DNA of 23,072 nucleotides, from NCBI GenBank assembly GCA_964392465.1, contig CAYMPC010000015.1, forward strand, positions 1-23,072, written 5' to 3'. Shown here one piece after another: positions 15,156 through 22,867 of this stretch. The stretch's first letter is position 1. Every line of letters begins with the position of its first letter. The notes beneath the pieces are model-generated. The model made no database searches. It worked only from the letters and a program-made list of their open reading frames with translations, and was not told the DNA's origin. Source of the DNA: JAAXVZ01 sp964392465 (lineage in GTDB: Archaea > Nanobdellota > Nanobdellia > Woesearchaeales > GW2011-AR15). A program made the translations under genes and the position numbers.

Positions 15156-15231
15156 GTTTGGATAATATTTCGCTTTTATGCTTTAGTAAATTATTTAAAG
15201 AATCCTTTCTTTATTTTTTTGGGTGATTAAT

Positions 15232-15489
15232 ATGGAGGATGTTGCAATAGAGATGAATAAGATAAAGGCAAAAAAAAATCCTACTGTTATGGAAATTAGG
15301 AGATATGTCAGATATGCTGTTAATGTTCTTAAATATGATTCTGAAAAACTATATGAAGAAGTAGTGCATTGGAAAAAAGAAGAGCTTGAAAAAGAAATAA
15401 AGGAAGTAGAAAGAGAGAATTTAAAGCCAAAACCTAAAAGATACTATGTGTCTTTGAAAGACCCATTGGAAGATGGAGGCTTAAGATAA
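15232..15489 (+). CDS. Small charged protein, unknown function
   Basis: 85 residues from ATG 15232, preceded by GGGTGA (15221-15226), which is why I prefer it to an in-frame GTG at 15223 lying inside that motif. A box A-like TTATTTAAAG lies about 30 nt further up. The protein is cytoplasmic and helical (K/E/R rich, about 1-65), with a C-terminal K-P-K-P-K-R-Y-Y-V-S-L-K-D-P strand-like segment. It lies between the divergent lgt promoter and the convergent carbonic-anhydrase-like gene. No family recognised. Confidence 0.58.
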   Translation: MEDVAIEMNKIKAKKNPTVMEIRRYVRYAVNVLKYDSEKLYEEVVHWKKEELEKEIKEVERENLKPKPKRYYVSLKDPLEDGGLR

Positions 15490-15505
15490 AATAAATTAAA
15501 AAAAA

Positions 15506-16249
15506 TTATTCTTTTATTATTTTTGTTACACCTGGTTGTCTTTGCTGATAAGGAGGAACTATTACTCTGATATCAATACTACCCCTCCTTCCTGTTATTG
15601 GTAAAGAATATACGCTTCCCTGTATATCTTGTACTCCTCTTTCCTTATGTTCTGTTTCTAATTGATGATATTCACTCCCTTCATAATTTTTTCCATCACT
15701 ACTTAATAATTTAGCTGCAGCACTACAAGCTTCATCTATGCAACCAACATTATTTGCAAATAATCCACAATCAGGATGCATCATTAAATCAATATTTTTT
15801 ATATTAGTATTAATACCATCAGTTGACATGTATAGCAATAAAGTTCTTAATAGATTTTCTGCAATTGAAGGACCAGCAGCTCTGGGCTTTCCAAACGCAA
15901 ATCCTGTTCCTCCTTGGTTAAAAGCATATACATCTCCAGGAATTCCAATGACAAGAGTACTATCGTTATAAGCAAGTTGTACTACTCCTAAAGGTAAACT
16001 GCCATGCACTTCTCTTTTTTCTATAATATCGAATCCATTATAATAATTATTGTATGTTAAGGCAAATTGGAAAAAACCTGTTGCATCTTCTTCTATTTGC
16101 TGTCTATGATTATCATCATAATAAACAGGAATGTCCTTAAAATCTTCTCCTAGTGAAGAGACAGGATATTTTGGATCTACACAAGTTATTATAATCCTGT
16201 TTATTGTTCTTGGGAAACCACTTACACTAAGAATATGTTCTAAATTCAT
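15506..16249 (-). CDS. Divergent beta-carbonic-anhydrase-like protein (tentative)
   Basis: 247 residues. It has a C-V-D-P-K motif (Cys23, Asp25, Lys27) where beta-carbonic anhydrases have C-x-D-x-R, an A-F-N-Q-G-G stretch (109-114) where they have R-N-I-G-N, and M-M-H-P-D-C-G (156-162; His158, Cys161) where they have G-H-T-D-C-G. The order Cys, Asn-Gly, His-Cys matches the zinc site (Cys-His-Cys) of that family, and a strand-rich C-terminus (about 213-232) matches its last sheet strand. Differences are Lys in place of the catalytic-dyad Arg, about 65 extra residues between the first two motifs, and no overall similarity that I can judge. It may be a carbonic-anhydrase-fold protein with altered activity. 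It is preceded by GGTGA and its own box A, one gene downstream of the ATP synthase operon that contains a canonical beta-carbonic anhydrase. Confidence 0.5.
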   Translation of the reverse strand: MNLEHILSVSGFPRTINRIIITCVDPKYPVSSLGEDFKDIPVYYDDNHRQQIEEDATGFFQFALTYNNYYNGFDIIEKREVHGSLPLGVVQLAYNDSTLVIGIPGDVYAFNQGGTGFAFGKPRAAGPSIAENLLRTLLLYMSTDGINTNIKNIDLMMHPDCGLFANNVGCIDEACSAAAKLLSSDGKNYEGSEYHQLETEHKERGVQDIQGSVYSLPITGRRGSIDIRVIVPPYQQRQPGVTKIIKE

Positions 16250-16296
16250 TTTTTCACCATCCTATATCTTATATTTTTTTCATAGATAAAAATCAG

Positions 16297-16308
16297 AAAT
16301 ATATAAAC
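16297..16308 (-). promoter_or_regulatory. Box A promoter of the carbonic-anhydrase-like gene
   Basis: GTTTATATATTT on the minus strand. It predicts a start near 16277 and a leader of about 28 nt containing GGTGA (16254-16258), so the gene is not dependent on the upstream operon. Confidence 0.5.
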
Positions 16309-16336
16309 TTTTCTTTTTGTTACTACTAAATAATAA

Positions 16337-16951
16337 TTATCTTTTCTTTTTAATTCTCTTACTCCTGAAAATTGTCTCTCTTTCCATTTCTTCTAGTCTA
16401 AGCTGGATGAAGTTTTTTAGGTTAGTCAATTTTGGAATAACATCAAATTCAAGAGCATTTACTCTTCTCTTTGTTTTATCAATTTCTTCTAATAATCTAA
16501 TCATAGAGGTTTCAACTTCAGCAACAAGCAAGATATATTCAAGCAACTCTTCATAAGCAGTTGCTGCATCATTCAAAGCAGCGCTTGTATTTAATAAACC
16601 ATATCCCCTGCTCAAGACATCATGTTTTATATTATCGCTTTGAATATTTGGAACAATGACACCCATTATGTTTTTTGTCTTAACCTCAATCATTGGCTTA
16701 TTTTTTATTGCCATTGAAACAGATTTAATAGTTAAATCCCCATCCATGACTCTGGCAATATTTATCTTTCTAATTGCTTCTCTGTATTTTTCAGTCATCT
16801 CTTTTCTAACTGATTTTGTCTCTTTTAATATATCAAAAAACTCTAAAATCAGGCCATCTCTTTTTTTCTTAAGAAGTTTATGCCCAGATTTAGCTAGCTT
16901 GATTTTATTTTTTAGCTTTATCAGCTCTGATCTTGTTGGCTTAACTTCCAT
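16337..16951 (-). CDS. atpD: A-type ATP synthase subunit D
   Basis: 204 residues of the V/A-ATPase D family, which forms the central rotor shaft that connects the A3B3 head to the membrane ring. The N-terminal P-T-R-S-E-L-I-K-L-K-N-K-I-K-L-A-K (5-21) and the long helical coiled coils at both ends (about 1-75 and 120-185) are typical, with the middle I-P-x-I-like region (about 92-105) between them. AAGGAAAA precedes ATG 16951. It follows the carbonic anhydrase gene by 13 bases and is the last gene of the operon before a small gap. Confidence 0.92.
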   Translation of the reverse strand: MEVKPTRSELIKLKNKIKLAKSGHKLLKKKRDGLILEFFDILKETKSVRKEMTEKYREAIRKINIARVMDGDLTIKSVSMAIKNKPMIEVKTKNIMGVIVPNIQSDNIKHDVLSRGYGLLNTSAALNDAATAYEELLEYILLVAEVETSMIRLLEEIDKTKRRVNALEFDVIPKLTNLKNFIQLRLEEMERETIFRSKRIKKKR

Positions 16952-16964
16952 TTTTTCCTTATTT

Positions 16965-17609
16965 CTATAATCTTTTTATTCTTGAATTAAGCATGTCTTT
17001 TTCAAGAGAGCTTAATAAAGGATGTTTTTTAAGTTCATTTTCATCAGTAATACCATTAATATTTGTTATTATGATTCTTCCTTCTTTCTCACTATAATGT
17101 GAGTGAATATCAAAAAGAGCGCCTACAATAAACGTGTGTTCTGTGTTATATCTCTTCATTGCTTCTTCTACCTGAAGATCCACATTATACTGGGCCATTT
17201 TGCTTATCCTAAATGAATCAGCTTTTTCAAAATTTTTTTTGCTTAAATTGAAAAAAAGAGGATATAACTCTTTTTTTATCTCTGAACTTTCTTTTGAAAA
17301 ATCTGTCTGAGAAGCTTTTATGGCTCCGCAATCAGTATGTCCAAGAATCATAAGAATAGGAGTATGAAGATGGTGAACACCATAATCAACACTTCCAAAA
17401 TTGTTTGTTATCTGATTTCCTATATTTCTTATATGAAAAACAAAATTTACCATATCTCTGTTAAAAATATGGCCGCTGATTCTTGAATCAGAACAAGTAA
17501 CTAAAGTAACTTTAGGAGATTGGCCTTTCTTTATTGTTTCCCACAATTCTTTATTGTTTTTGTAATCTTCATTACCTTCTATTATCTCTTTAATAGCGTT
17601 ATGTGCCAA
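16965..17609 (-). CDS. Beta-class carbonic anhydrase, inside the ATP synthase operon
   Basis: Catalyses CO2 hydration to bicarbonate and a proton in the cytoplasm. 214 residues with the complete beta-class active site: V-T-C-S-D-S-R (Cys39, Asp41, Arg43), I-R-N-I-G-N (60-65) and L-G-H-T-D-C-G-A (His91, Cys94). Zinc ligands are Cys39, His91 and Cys94; the Asp41-Arg43 dyad is intact, so activity is expected. The C-terminal strand region (F-I-V-G-A-L-F-D-I-H-S, 160-170) is normal. The start is TTG 17609, directly after the atpB TAA, with GGGTGA placed within the last atpB codons (L-K-R-V-K), so translation is coupled to atpB. Having it between atpB and atpD is unusual; inferred roles are proton or bicarbonate supply near the enzyme, or simple co-regulation. 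Confidence 0.93.
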   Translation of the reverse strand: MAHNAIKEIIEGNEDYKNNKELWETIKKGQSPKVTLVTCSDSRISGHIFNRDMVNFVFHIRNIGNQITNNFGSVDYGVHHLHTPILMILGHTDCGAIKASQTDFSKESSEIKKELYPLFFNLSKKNFEKADSFRISKMAQYNVDLQVEEAMKRYNTEHTFIVGALFDIHSHYSEKEGRIIITNINGITDENELKKHPLLSSLEKDMLNSRIKRL

Positions 17610-19064
17610 TTATTTCACCCTTTTTAATTTTTCATGATTTTCAGACTCTTCTAGAGGGAATTCATGCTTAGTTCCTTTTAATTCAGTATCTTTTTCCTCA
17701 CCATAATACTTCTCTCTGAATTCTGGCTTTATTCTTGTCAAATCTTTTTTAGGCATCATTCTTAGAAGATCCCATCCTATTCCTAAAGTATTTAGGATGC
17801 TTCTATCTTCTTTTGTTGTCTGTCTTACAAATCTTTTTTCAAATTCATCTGCAAATTTCAACAATCTTTTGTCTCTATCAGAAAGAGCTTCTTCTCCTAC
17901 AATAGCAACTAGTCCTCTTAAATCTCTTCCTTCAGCATAGTTTGCATATAACTGATCAGATACTTGTTTGTGATCTTCTCTTGTTTTTCCAGGTCCTATT
18001 CCAGAATTCATTAATCTTGATAAACTAGGAAGGACATCAATAGGAGGATAAATACCTTTTCTATGCAATTCTCTTGATAATACTATCTGGCCTTCTGTAA
18101 TATATCCTGTTAAATCAGGAATAGGATGAGTAATATCATCTCCTACCATAGTTAAGATAGGAAACTGCGTAATGCTTCCTTTTTTTCCTTCTACCATTCC
18201 TGCTCTTTCATATATGGAAGCTAAGTCAGTATACATGTATCCAGGATAACCTCTTCTTCCAGGAATCTCTTCTCTTGCAGCTCCTACTTCTCTTAATGAT
18301 TCACAGTAATTTGTCATATCTGTTAAAATAACCAAAACATGCATTTCTTTTTCATATGCCAAATATTCTGCAGTTGTCAATGCCATTCTTGGAGTGATAA
18401 GCCTTTCGACAGCAGGATCATCTGCTAAGTTAAGAAATACAACAGCTCTTTGCAGTGCTCCTGTCTCTTCAAAATCTCTCATAAAATATTGCGCTTCTTC
18501 ATTTGTAATTCCCATTGCTGCAAAAATAACTGCAAACTTTCCATCGCTTCCCAATACTTTTGATTGTCTAGCAAGCTGTAAGGCAATTTCGTTGTGCGGC
18601 AATCCGCTTCCTGAAAAAATAGGAAGTTTTTGTCCTCTGACAAGTGTATTTGTGGCATCAATTGTAGAAATTCCTGTCTGGATGAACTCAGCAGGGCTTT
18701 TTCTGACATAAGGATTGATAGCTGCTCCTGTTATATCGAGTCTACTTTCCGGAACGACTTCTGGACCGCCATCTCTTGGTTTTCCTGCTCCTGTCAAGAT
18801 TCTTCCAAGCATTTTTTCTGAGACAGATAATTTAATAGTCTCTCCAAGGAATTTAACCCAAGAATTTTTATCAATCCTTGATGTTCCTTCAAAAATCTGG
18901 ACAACAACCAAATCTTCACTTGTATCAAGAACCTGTCCGTTTTTTATTGTTCCATCAGACAGTTTGATAGAAACCAATTCATTATATCCTATAGGATGTG
19001 TTTTTTTTACGAAAACTAATGGGCCAGCAACCCTGCTTATTGTTTTATATTCTTTTTGTAGCAT
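17610..19064 (-). CDS. atpB: A-type ATP synthase subunit B
   Basis: 484 residues; the non-catalytic nucleotide-binding subunit that alternates with A in the head. The region equivalent to the P-loop is degenerate (G-S-G-L-P-H-N-E, 152-159), as is normal for B subunits, and A-A-M-G-I-T-N-E-E and E-I-P-G-R-R-G-Y-P-G-Y-M are characteristic. The in-frame GTG at 19073 is part of the AAAGGTGAAAA Shine-Dalgarno, so ATG 19064 is the start. It lies 25 bases after atpA, and its last codons carry the Shine-Dalgarno of the following carbonic anhydrase gene. Confidence 0.96.
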   Translation of the reverse strand: MLQKEYKTISRVAGPLVFVKKTHPIGYNELVSIKLSDGTIKNGQVLDTSEDLVVVQIFEGTSRIDKNSWVKFLGETIKLSVSEKMLGRILTGAGKPRDGGPEVVPESRLDITGAAINPYVRKSPAEFIQTGISTIDATNTLVRGQKLPIFSGSGLPHNEIALQLARQSKVLGSDGKFAVIFAAMGITNEEAQYFMRDFEETGALQRAVVFLNLADDPAVERLITPRMALTTAEYLAYEKEMHVLVILTDMTNYCESLREVGAAREEIPGRRGYPGYMYTDLASIYERAGMVEGKKGSITQFPILTMVGDDITHPIPDLTGYITEGQIVLSRELHRKGIYPPIDVLPSLSRLMNSGIGPGKTREDHKQVSDQLYANYAEGRDLRGLVAIVGEEALSDRDKRLLKFADEFEKRFVRQTTKEDRSILNTLGIGWDLLRMMPKKDLTRIKPEFREKYYGEEKDTELKGTKHEFPLEESENHEKLKRVK

Positions 19065-19089
19065 TATTTTCACCTTTTCTTTGACTTAA

Positions 19090-20856
19090 TTAGGATAGTT
19101 TTGAAAATTCTCTGTCTATCTCCATCTTTATTTTGTTCAGCTCAGCATTGTAGTCTTTAATGAATTTGACATTTGCTATCTTCTCTTTTGATTCTAGATT
19201 AAGAAGGCTTGTTATTCCGATGCCTTCTTCTAGCGCAGCATAGGCTTTTTTTCCAAAATAAAGGATTGTGTCTGCAAGCATGAAAGTCTTTTTTGGTTCG
19301 CAATAAGTATCGATATCATGATATGCATTCTGTTGGAGGAAAAACTCTCTGATCATTCTTGCTATCTCTAAAGTCAGCTGCTGTTTTTCAGGCAGTGCAT
19401 CGCTTCCGACTAATTGAACAATTTCCAGAAGTTTTTCTTCTTCTTGCAGAATAGCCATTATTTCTGCCATTAAAGCAGACCATTGAGGAGATACATTTTC
19501 AACATACCAAGGCTCTAAGGTCTTATTATAAAGACTGTAGGATGTTAGCCAGTTTATACTTGGAAAATGTCTTCTCTGAGCAAGTTTTGCATCTAAAGCC
19601 CAGAAACATTTTGTAACTCTTAATGTATTTTGTGTAACTGGTTCTGAAAAATCTCCTCCAGGAGGGCTTACTGCTCCAATTACAGAGACTGAGCCTGTTT
19701 TTCCTGATAATGTTTTAGCAATTCCTGCTCTTTCATAAAACTCAGCAAGTCTTGTTGCAAGATAAGCTGGATAACCTTCTTCACCGGGCATTTCTTCTAA
19801 TCTTGATGAGATTTCTCTCATTGCTTCTGCCCACCTTGAAGTTGAATCAGCCATCAAGGCAACTGAATAGCCTTGGTCTCTATAATATTCAGCAATAGTG
19901 ATTCCTGTATAAACAGAGGCTTCTCTTGCTGCTACAGGCATGTTTGATGTGTTTGCGATTAAAACAGTTCTGTTCATCAATGGTTTTCCTGTTTTTGGAT
20001 CAATCAAATGAGGAAACTCTGTAAGTACTTCTGTCATTTCGTTTCCTCTTTCTCCACATCCTATATAAACAACAATATCAGCATCAGACCATTTAGCTAA
20101 TTGCTGCTGTGAAACAGTTTTTCCAGCACCAAAGGGTCCTGGAATAGCAGCTACTCCTCCTTTTGCTAAAGGAAATAAAGAATCAAATATTCTCTGGCCT
20201 GTCAATAACGGCATTTTTGGAGCTGATTTTTCACTTACTTTTCTTGGTACTCTGACTGGCCATTCATGACTCAGCTTTAATTCATTTCCGTTTTTTAATT
20301 TTCCAATAGTTTCATCAACTGTAAACTTTCCTGACTTAATTTCAGTAAGTTCACCTTCGTATTCTTTATAAGGCGGAACTAATACTTTATGAGTTATTGT
20401 AGAAGTTTCAGCAACTTCTCCAATTATCATTCCTGGTTTTAAAATATCTCCTTTTTTTACACTTGGCTTGAACTCCCATTTTTTGTTTTCATCTAGACCA
20501 GAGGCATCAACTCCTCTTTTGATGAAATCTCCCATTTTTTCAGCTAAAACAGGGAGAGGTCTTTGGATTCCGTCATAAATGCTTGTCAATAACCCCGGGC
20601 CTAGTTTTACTGATAAAGGTTTTCCAGTATTAATGACTTTTTCTCCTGGTTTTAATCCAGAAGTATCTTCATAAACCTGGATTGTTGTTTTTTCATTATC
20701 AATTTGGATAACTTCACCCATTAATCCTTCTTCTCCTACTCTTACAAGATCATACATTCTTGCATTTATTCCTACTGCAATGACAACAGGTCCAGCTATC
20801 CTCAAAAGTTTTCCTGCTTTTTTGTTTTCATTTTGCTCTTTTTGTTCTTTTTTCAT
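19090..20856 (-). CDS. atpA: A-type ATP synthase subunit A (catalytic)
   Basis: 588 residues, the usual length without an intein. It is the catalytic subunit of the soluble head. Visible are the P-loop G-P-F-G-A-G-K-T (240-247), followed by G-C-G-E-R-G-N-E-M (about 267-275) with the catalytic Glu, a non-homologous insert region (about 115-205) characteristic of A/V-type A subunits, and S-T-S-R-W-A-E-A-M-R further on. AAGGTGA precedes ATG 20856. It is 33 bases from the atpF stop and 25 from atpB. Confidence 0.97.
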   Translation of the reverse strand: MKKEQKEQNENKKAGKLLRIAGPVVIAVGINARMYDLVRVGEEGLMGEVIQIDNEKTTIQVYEDTSGLKPGEKVINTGKPLSVKLGPGLLTSIYDGIQRPLPVLAEKMGDFIKRGVDASGLDENKKWEFKPSVKKGDILKPGMIIGEVAETSTITHKVLVPPYKEYEGELTEIKSGKFTVDETIGKLKNGNELKLSHEWPVRVPRKVSEKSAPKMPLLTGQRIFDSLFPLAKGGVAAIPGPFGAGKTVSQQQLAKWSDADIVVYIGCGERGNEMTEVLTEFPHLIDPKTGKPLMNRTVLIANTSNMPVAAREASVYTGITIAEYYRDQGYSVALMADSTSRWAEAMREISSRLEEMPGEEGYPAYLATRLAEFYERAGIAKTLSGKTGSVSVIGAVSPPGGDFSEPVTQNTLRVTKCFWALDAKLAQRRHFPSINWLTSYSLYNKTLEPWYVENVSPQWSALMAEIMAILQEEEKLLEIVQLVGSDALPEKQQLTLEIARMIREFFLQQNAYHDIDTYCEPKKTFMLADTILYFGKKAYAALEEGIGITSLLNLESKEKIANVKFIKDYNAELNKIKMEIDREFSKLS

Positions 20857-20889
20857 TATAATTTCACCTTGAGTTTTTAGAAATGTTTT

Positions 20890-21195
20890 TTACCATAAAT
20901 CAATACCAATTGCTTTTTTGATCATATCCCTTAAATTTTCTTGTGCTTCACTTTTTGTTGATAAGACAACTACAACAGGCATTAGTGAGTTTTCAACAAC
21001 CCTTCTATAATTTGGATCCAATTTGTTCATTGCCTTATCATTTGTTACCACAATACCTATTGATTTATTACTTAAGCATTTAGTAAACTTATCTTTAAGT
21101 GTATCTTGGGTTTCAGCTTCAAATATGTTTTTAATCCCTATTAGCTCAAACCCCATAACAAATTCATTATCCCCTACAACAGCAAGCTCAGCTAT
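20890..21195 (-). CDS. atpF: A-type ATP synthase subunit F, with probable ATA start
   Basis: About 101 residues. Subunit F is a small stalk/regulatory protein with a Rossmann-like fold. Its family begins with a strand of the type A-V-V-G-D-x-x-x-V-x-G-F; this is encoded here by 21156-21186 (A-V-V-G-D-N-E-F-V-M-G-F), in frame and upstream of the first ATG (21156). No ATG, GTG or TTG lies between the upstream stop codon (21196-21198) and that ATG. A strong AAGGTGA (21201-21207) sits 5 nt before ATA (21193-21195), so ATA is the likely initiator. Starting at 21156 would lose the first strand and be only 88 residues. A base error in the assembly is the alternative. The C-terminal end and the middle (I-G-I-V-V-T-N, P-V-V-V-V-L) fit the family. 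Confidence 0.85.
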   Translation of the reverse strand: MAELAVVGDNEFVMGFELIGIKNIFEAETQDTLKDKFTKCLSNKSIGIVVTNDKAMNKLDPNYRRVVENSLMPVVVVLSTKSEAQENLRDMIKKAIGIDLW

Positions 21196-21205
21196 TCAAA
21201 TCACC

Positions 21206-22264
21206 TTAATTTTCTATAATTATCATTTTTTTTATATAATCTTCATTAATTTCCAGTTTTTTTGATTTAATTATTATTTTAAGATTTTTTACTTCTATTT
21301 CTTTGATAAACATAAACCCTAAGATTACATCAACTGTTAAAGGATGTTGGTGAAATAATAGAAGTCTTTTTTTAAGTAAAAACTCTTCAAAAAGGACATC
21401 ATATTTCAAAAGAGGATCACTTATATCGTCTTTTTCTGATTCAAATATCCTGCGATATTGAGTTTTCTTTATTTCCCTTATAAAAGGTAATATGCTATCT
21501 AATTGTAATAAATTTTTTAAAAAAGGCTCAGAAAGGTTCCTTCCTTGATAAATCAAAAACTTCTCAATATTATTTTTATCTAATTTGAAAAATATTTTTT
21601 TAAGAATTAGTTTTAAATTATATATCTCAATCTCATATACAAAAAAATCACTTAATAGTTTTCCTTTTTTAGGAAGTTTTCTTGAAAAGGAGAGTGTGCT
21701 TGAGTAATAGTTATAATCCAAAAGGTTTTCAATTTCAGATAGGTCTTTTGATGCATCATACCTTTCAATTGCGTCTTTCATCCCATCTATTGAAATAAGT
21801 TTAGCTTCTTCAATAATCTCTTTTGTGCTGTTCTTTTTGAACATTTCTTTTAATTTTTTCAGTTTTAATGAGCCAACCGGGAAAAGTAATTCATCTAGTT
21901 CCTCTTCTTTTGAATTAACCAATCTTGCTCTCAAAATATTTTTTATATTCCAAATATCGTATCTTTTCAAGTATTCATCCATCAAAGCTCTTATGTTCTC
22001 ATCAGCGATTTGTCTTAACTTTAAGAATGATTTAGCAAGACTTTTATTTAAGGCAATCTCAATCAATCTAATTCCCGAGTATTTCATAGCCATGGCATTA
22101 ATATCTTCGTTATATACTCCTTCTTGAAGAAATTTTATTATTTCGCTTGGGTCCATCTTCATTATTTTATCATAATCCTGCTTTTTTAGAAGGAGCCCTT
22201 TCATAGCGTAAACTCTAGCAAAAGTGTAAGGGTTAAATCTATAATCAATTTTTTGGTCTTTCAC
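21206..22264 (-). CDS. atpC: A-type ATP synthase subunit C
   Basis: 352 residues, all helical; the V-ATPase subunit d/C family that sits as a socket on the rotor ring and couples the shaft to it. The N-terminal Y-R-F-N-P-Y-T-F-A-R-V-Y-A-M-K-G-L-L-L (8-26) is the family's typical opening, and A-R-L-V-N near residue 113-117 and E-I-E-V-K-N-L-K-I-I near the end fit the repeated structure. The start is GTG 22264 after AGGTAA. It is 4 bases from the atpE stop; its own stop overlaps the Shine-Dalgarno of atpF. Confidence 0.9.
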   Translation of the reverse strand: MKDQKIDYRFNPYTFARVYAMKGLLLKKQDYDKIMKMDPSEIIKFLQEGVYNEDINAMAMKYSGIRLIEIALNKSLAKSFLKLRQIADENIRALMDEYLKRYDIWNIKNILRARLVNSKEEELDELLFPVGSLKLKKLKEMFKKNSTKEIIEEAKLISIDGMKDAIERYDASKDLSEIENLLDYNYYSSTLSFSRKLPKKGKLLSDFFVYEIEIYNLKLILKKIFFKLDKNNIEKFLIYQGRNLSEPFLKNLLQLDSILPFIREIKKTQYRRIFESEKDDISDPLLKYDVLFEEFLLKKRLLLFHQHPLTVDVILGFMFIKEIEVKNLKIIIKSKKLEINEDYIKKMIIIEN

Positions 22265-22268
22265 TTTT

Positions 22269-22814
22269 TTACCTAAATAATATTTTTGATATCTCAGATA
22301 AGTTTTTCTTTTTTATTTCTTCCAAAAAGGTTTCATAGGAAGCATCAACCCTTATTTCCCCTTCTTTATCTTCTATAACAACTCCACCTAGAATATCAGT
22401 TTCTTTTGGAGAAAATTTTTTTAAGTAAGCTATGTCTTTTTTTGAACAATATATCTTTCCGGATTTTAGATTATTTGGTTCAATTCCTAAAAGATGCTTA
22501 ATGTGATTTTCTCTTTTTTTTTGAGGGATGTTTTTTAATTCTTCTTTTGTTCTTTCAAAAACTTCATTCAATACTTCTTTTTCAAGTAAAAGCTTTTGTT
22601 TTTTTAAAAAAGAAGATGTCTCTTCTTCCATCATTTTTGAGTATTGCTCAATTGCAGATTTTGTTTCTTTATCTATTGTTTCTTTTATTGAGGAAATCCT
22701 GTCTTCTGCTGAATCCAATATGAGTTTTTTCTCTTTCTCTCCTTCTTTGATAATCTCTTTAGCTTGTGCAGTAGCATTAGAAACTATTTCTTTTTTGACT
22801 TCTTCAATTCCCAT
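22269..22814 (-). CDS. atpE: A-type ATP synthase subunit E
   Basis: 181 residues from ATG 22814. A peripheral-stalk subunit: a long N-terminal coiled-coil helix (about 1-90, K/E/A rich) and a C-terminal globular region with G-G-V-V-I-E-D-K-E-G-E-I-R-V-D (about residues 144-158), the family's most recognisable segment. The frame is open to a TTG at 22841, but GGAG lies 8 nt before ATG 22814 and codes within that extension, so the shorter start is favoured. It follows subunit K by about 50 bases and precedes atpC by 4. Confidence 0.9.
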   Translation of the reverse strand: MGIEEVKKEIVSNATAQAKEIIKEGEKEKKLILDSAEDRISSIKETIDKETKSAIEQYSKMMEEETSSFLKKQKLLLEKEVLNEVFERTKEELKNIPQKKRENHIKHLLGIEPNNLKSGKIYCSKKDIAYLKKFSPKETDILGGVVIEDKEGEIRVDASYETFLEEIKKKNLSEISKILFR

Positions 22815-22867
22815 TTTAATTTCTCCGACTTTTTTATTCAATAAAATAAAAAATTAATTTTAATTTA

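Noticed and set aside
18479..18709. Open frame on the minus strand inside atpB in another frame
   Set aside because: Lies entirely within the conserved B-subunit coding region in a shifted frame; shadow of the real gene.
19090..20856. Intein in atpA
   Set aside because: The length (588) and continuity across the P-loop are those of an uninterrupted subunit.
20890..21156. AtpF starting at the first ATG (88 residues)
   Set aside because: Lacks the family's first strand, which is encoded just upstream, and has no Shine-Dalgarno at proper distance.
21023..21265. Open frame on the plus strand opposite atpF/atpC
   Set aside because: It is antisense to conserved subunit genes, has no ribosome-binding site, and its protein is low-complexity Leu/Ser/Ile from complementary codons.
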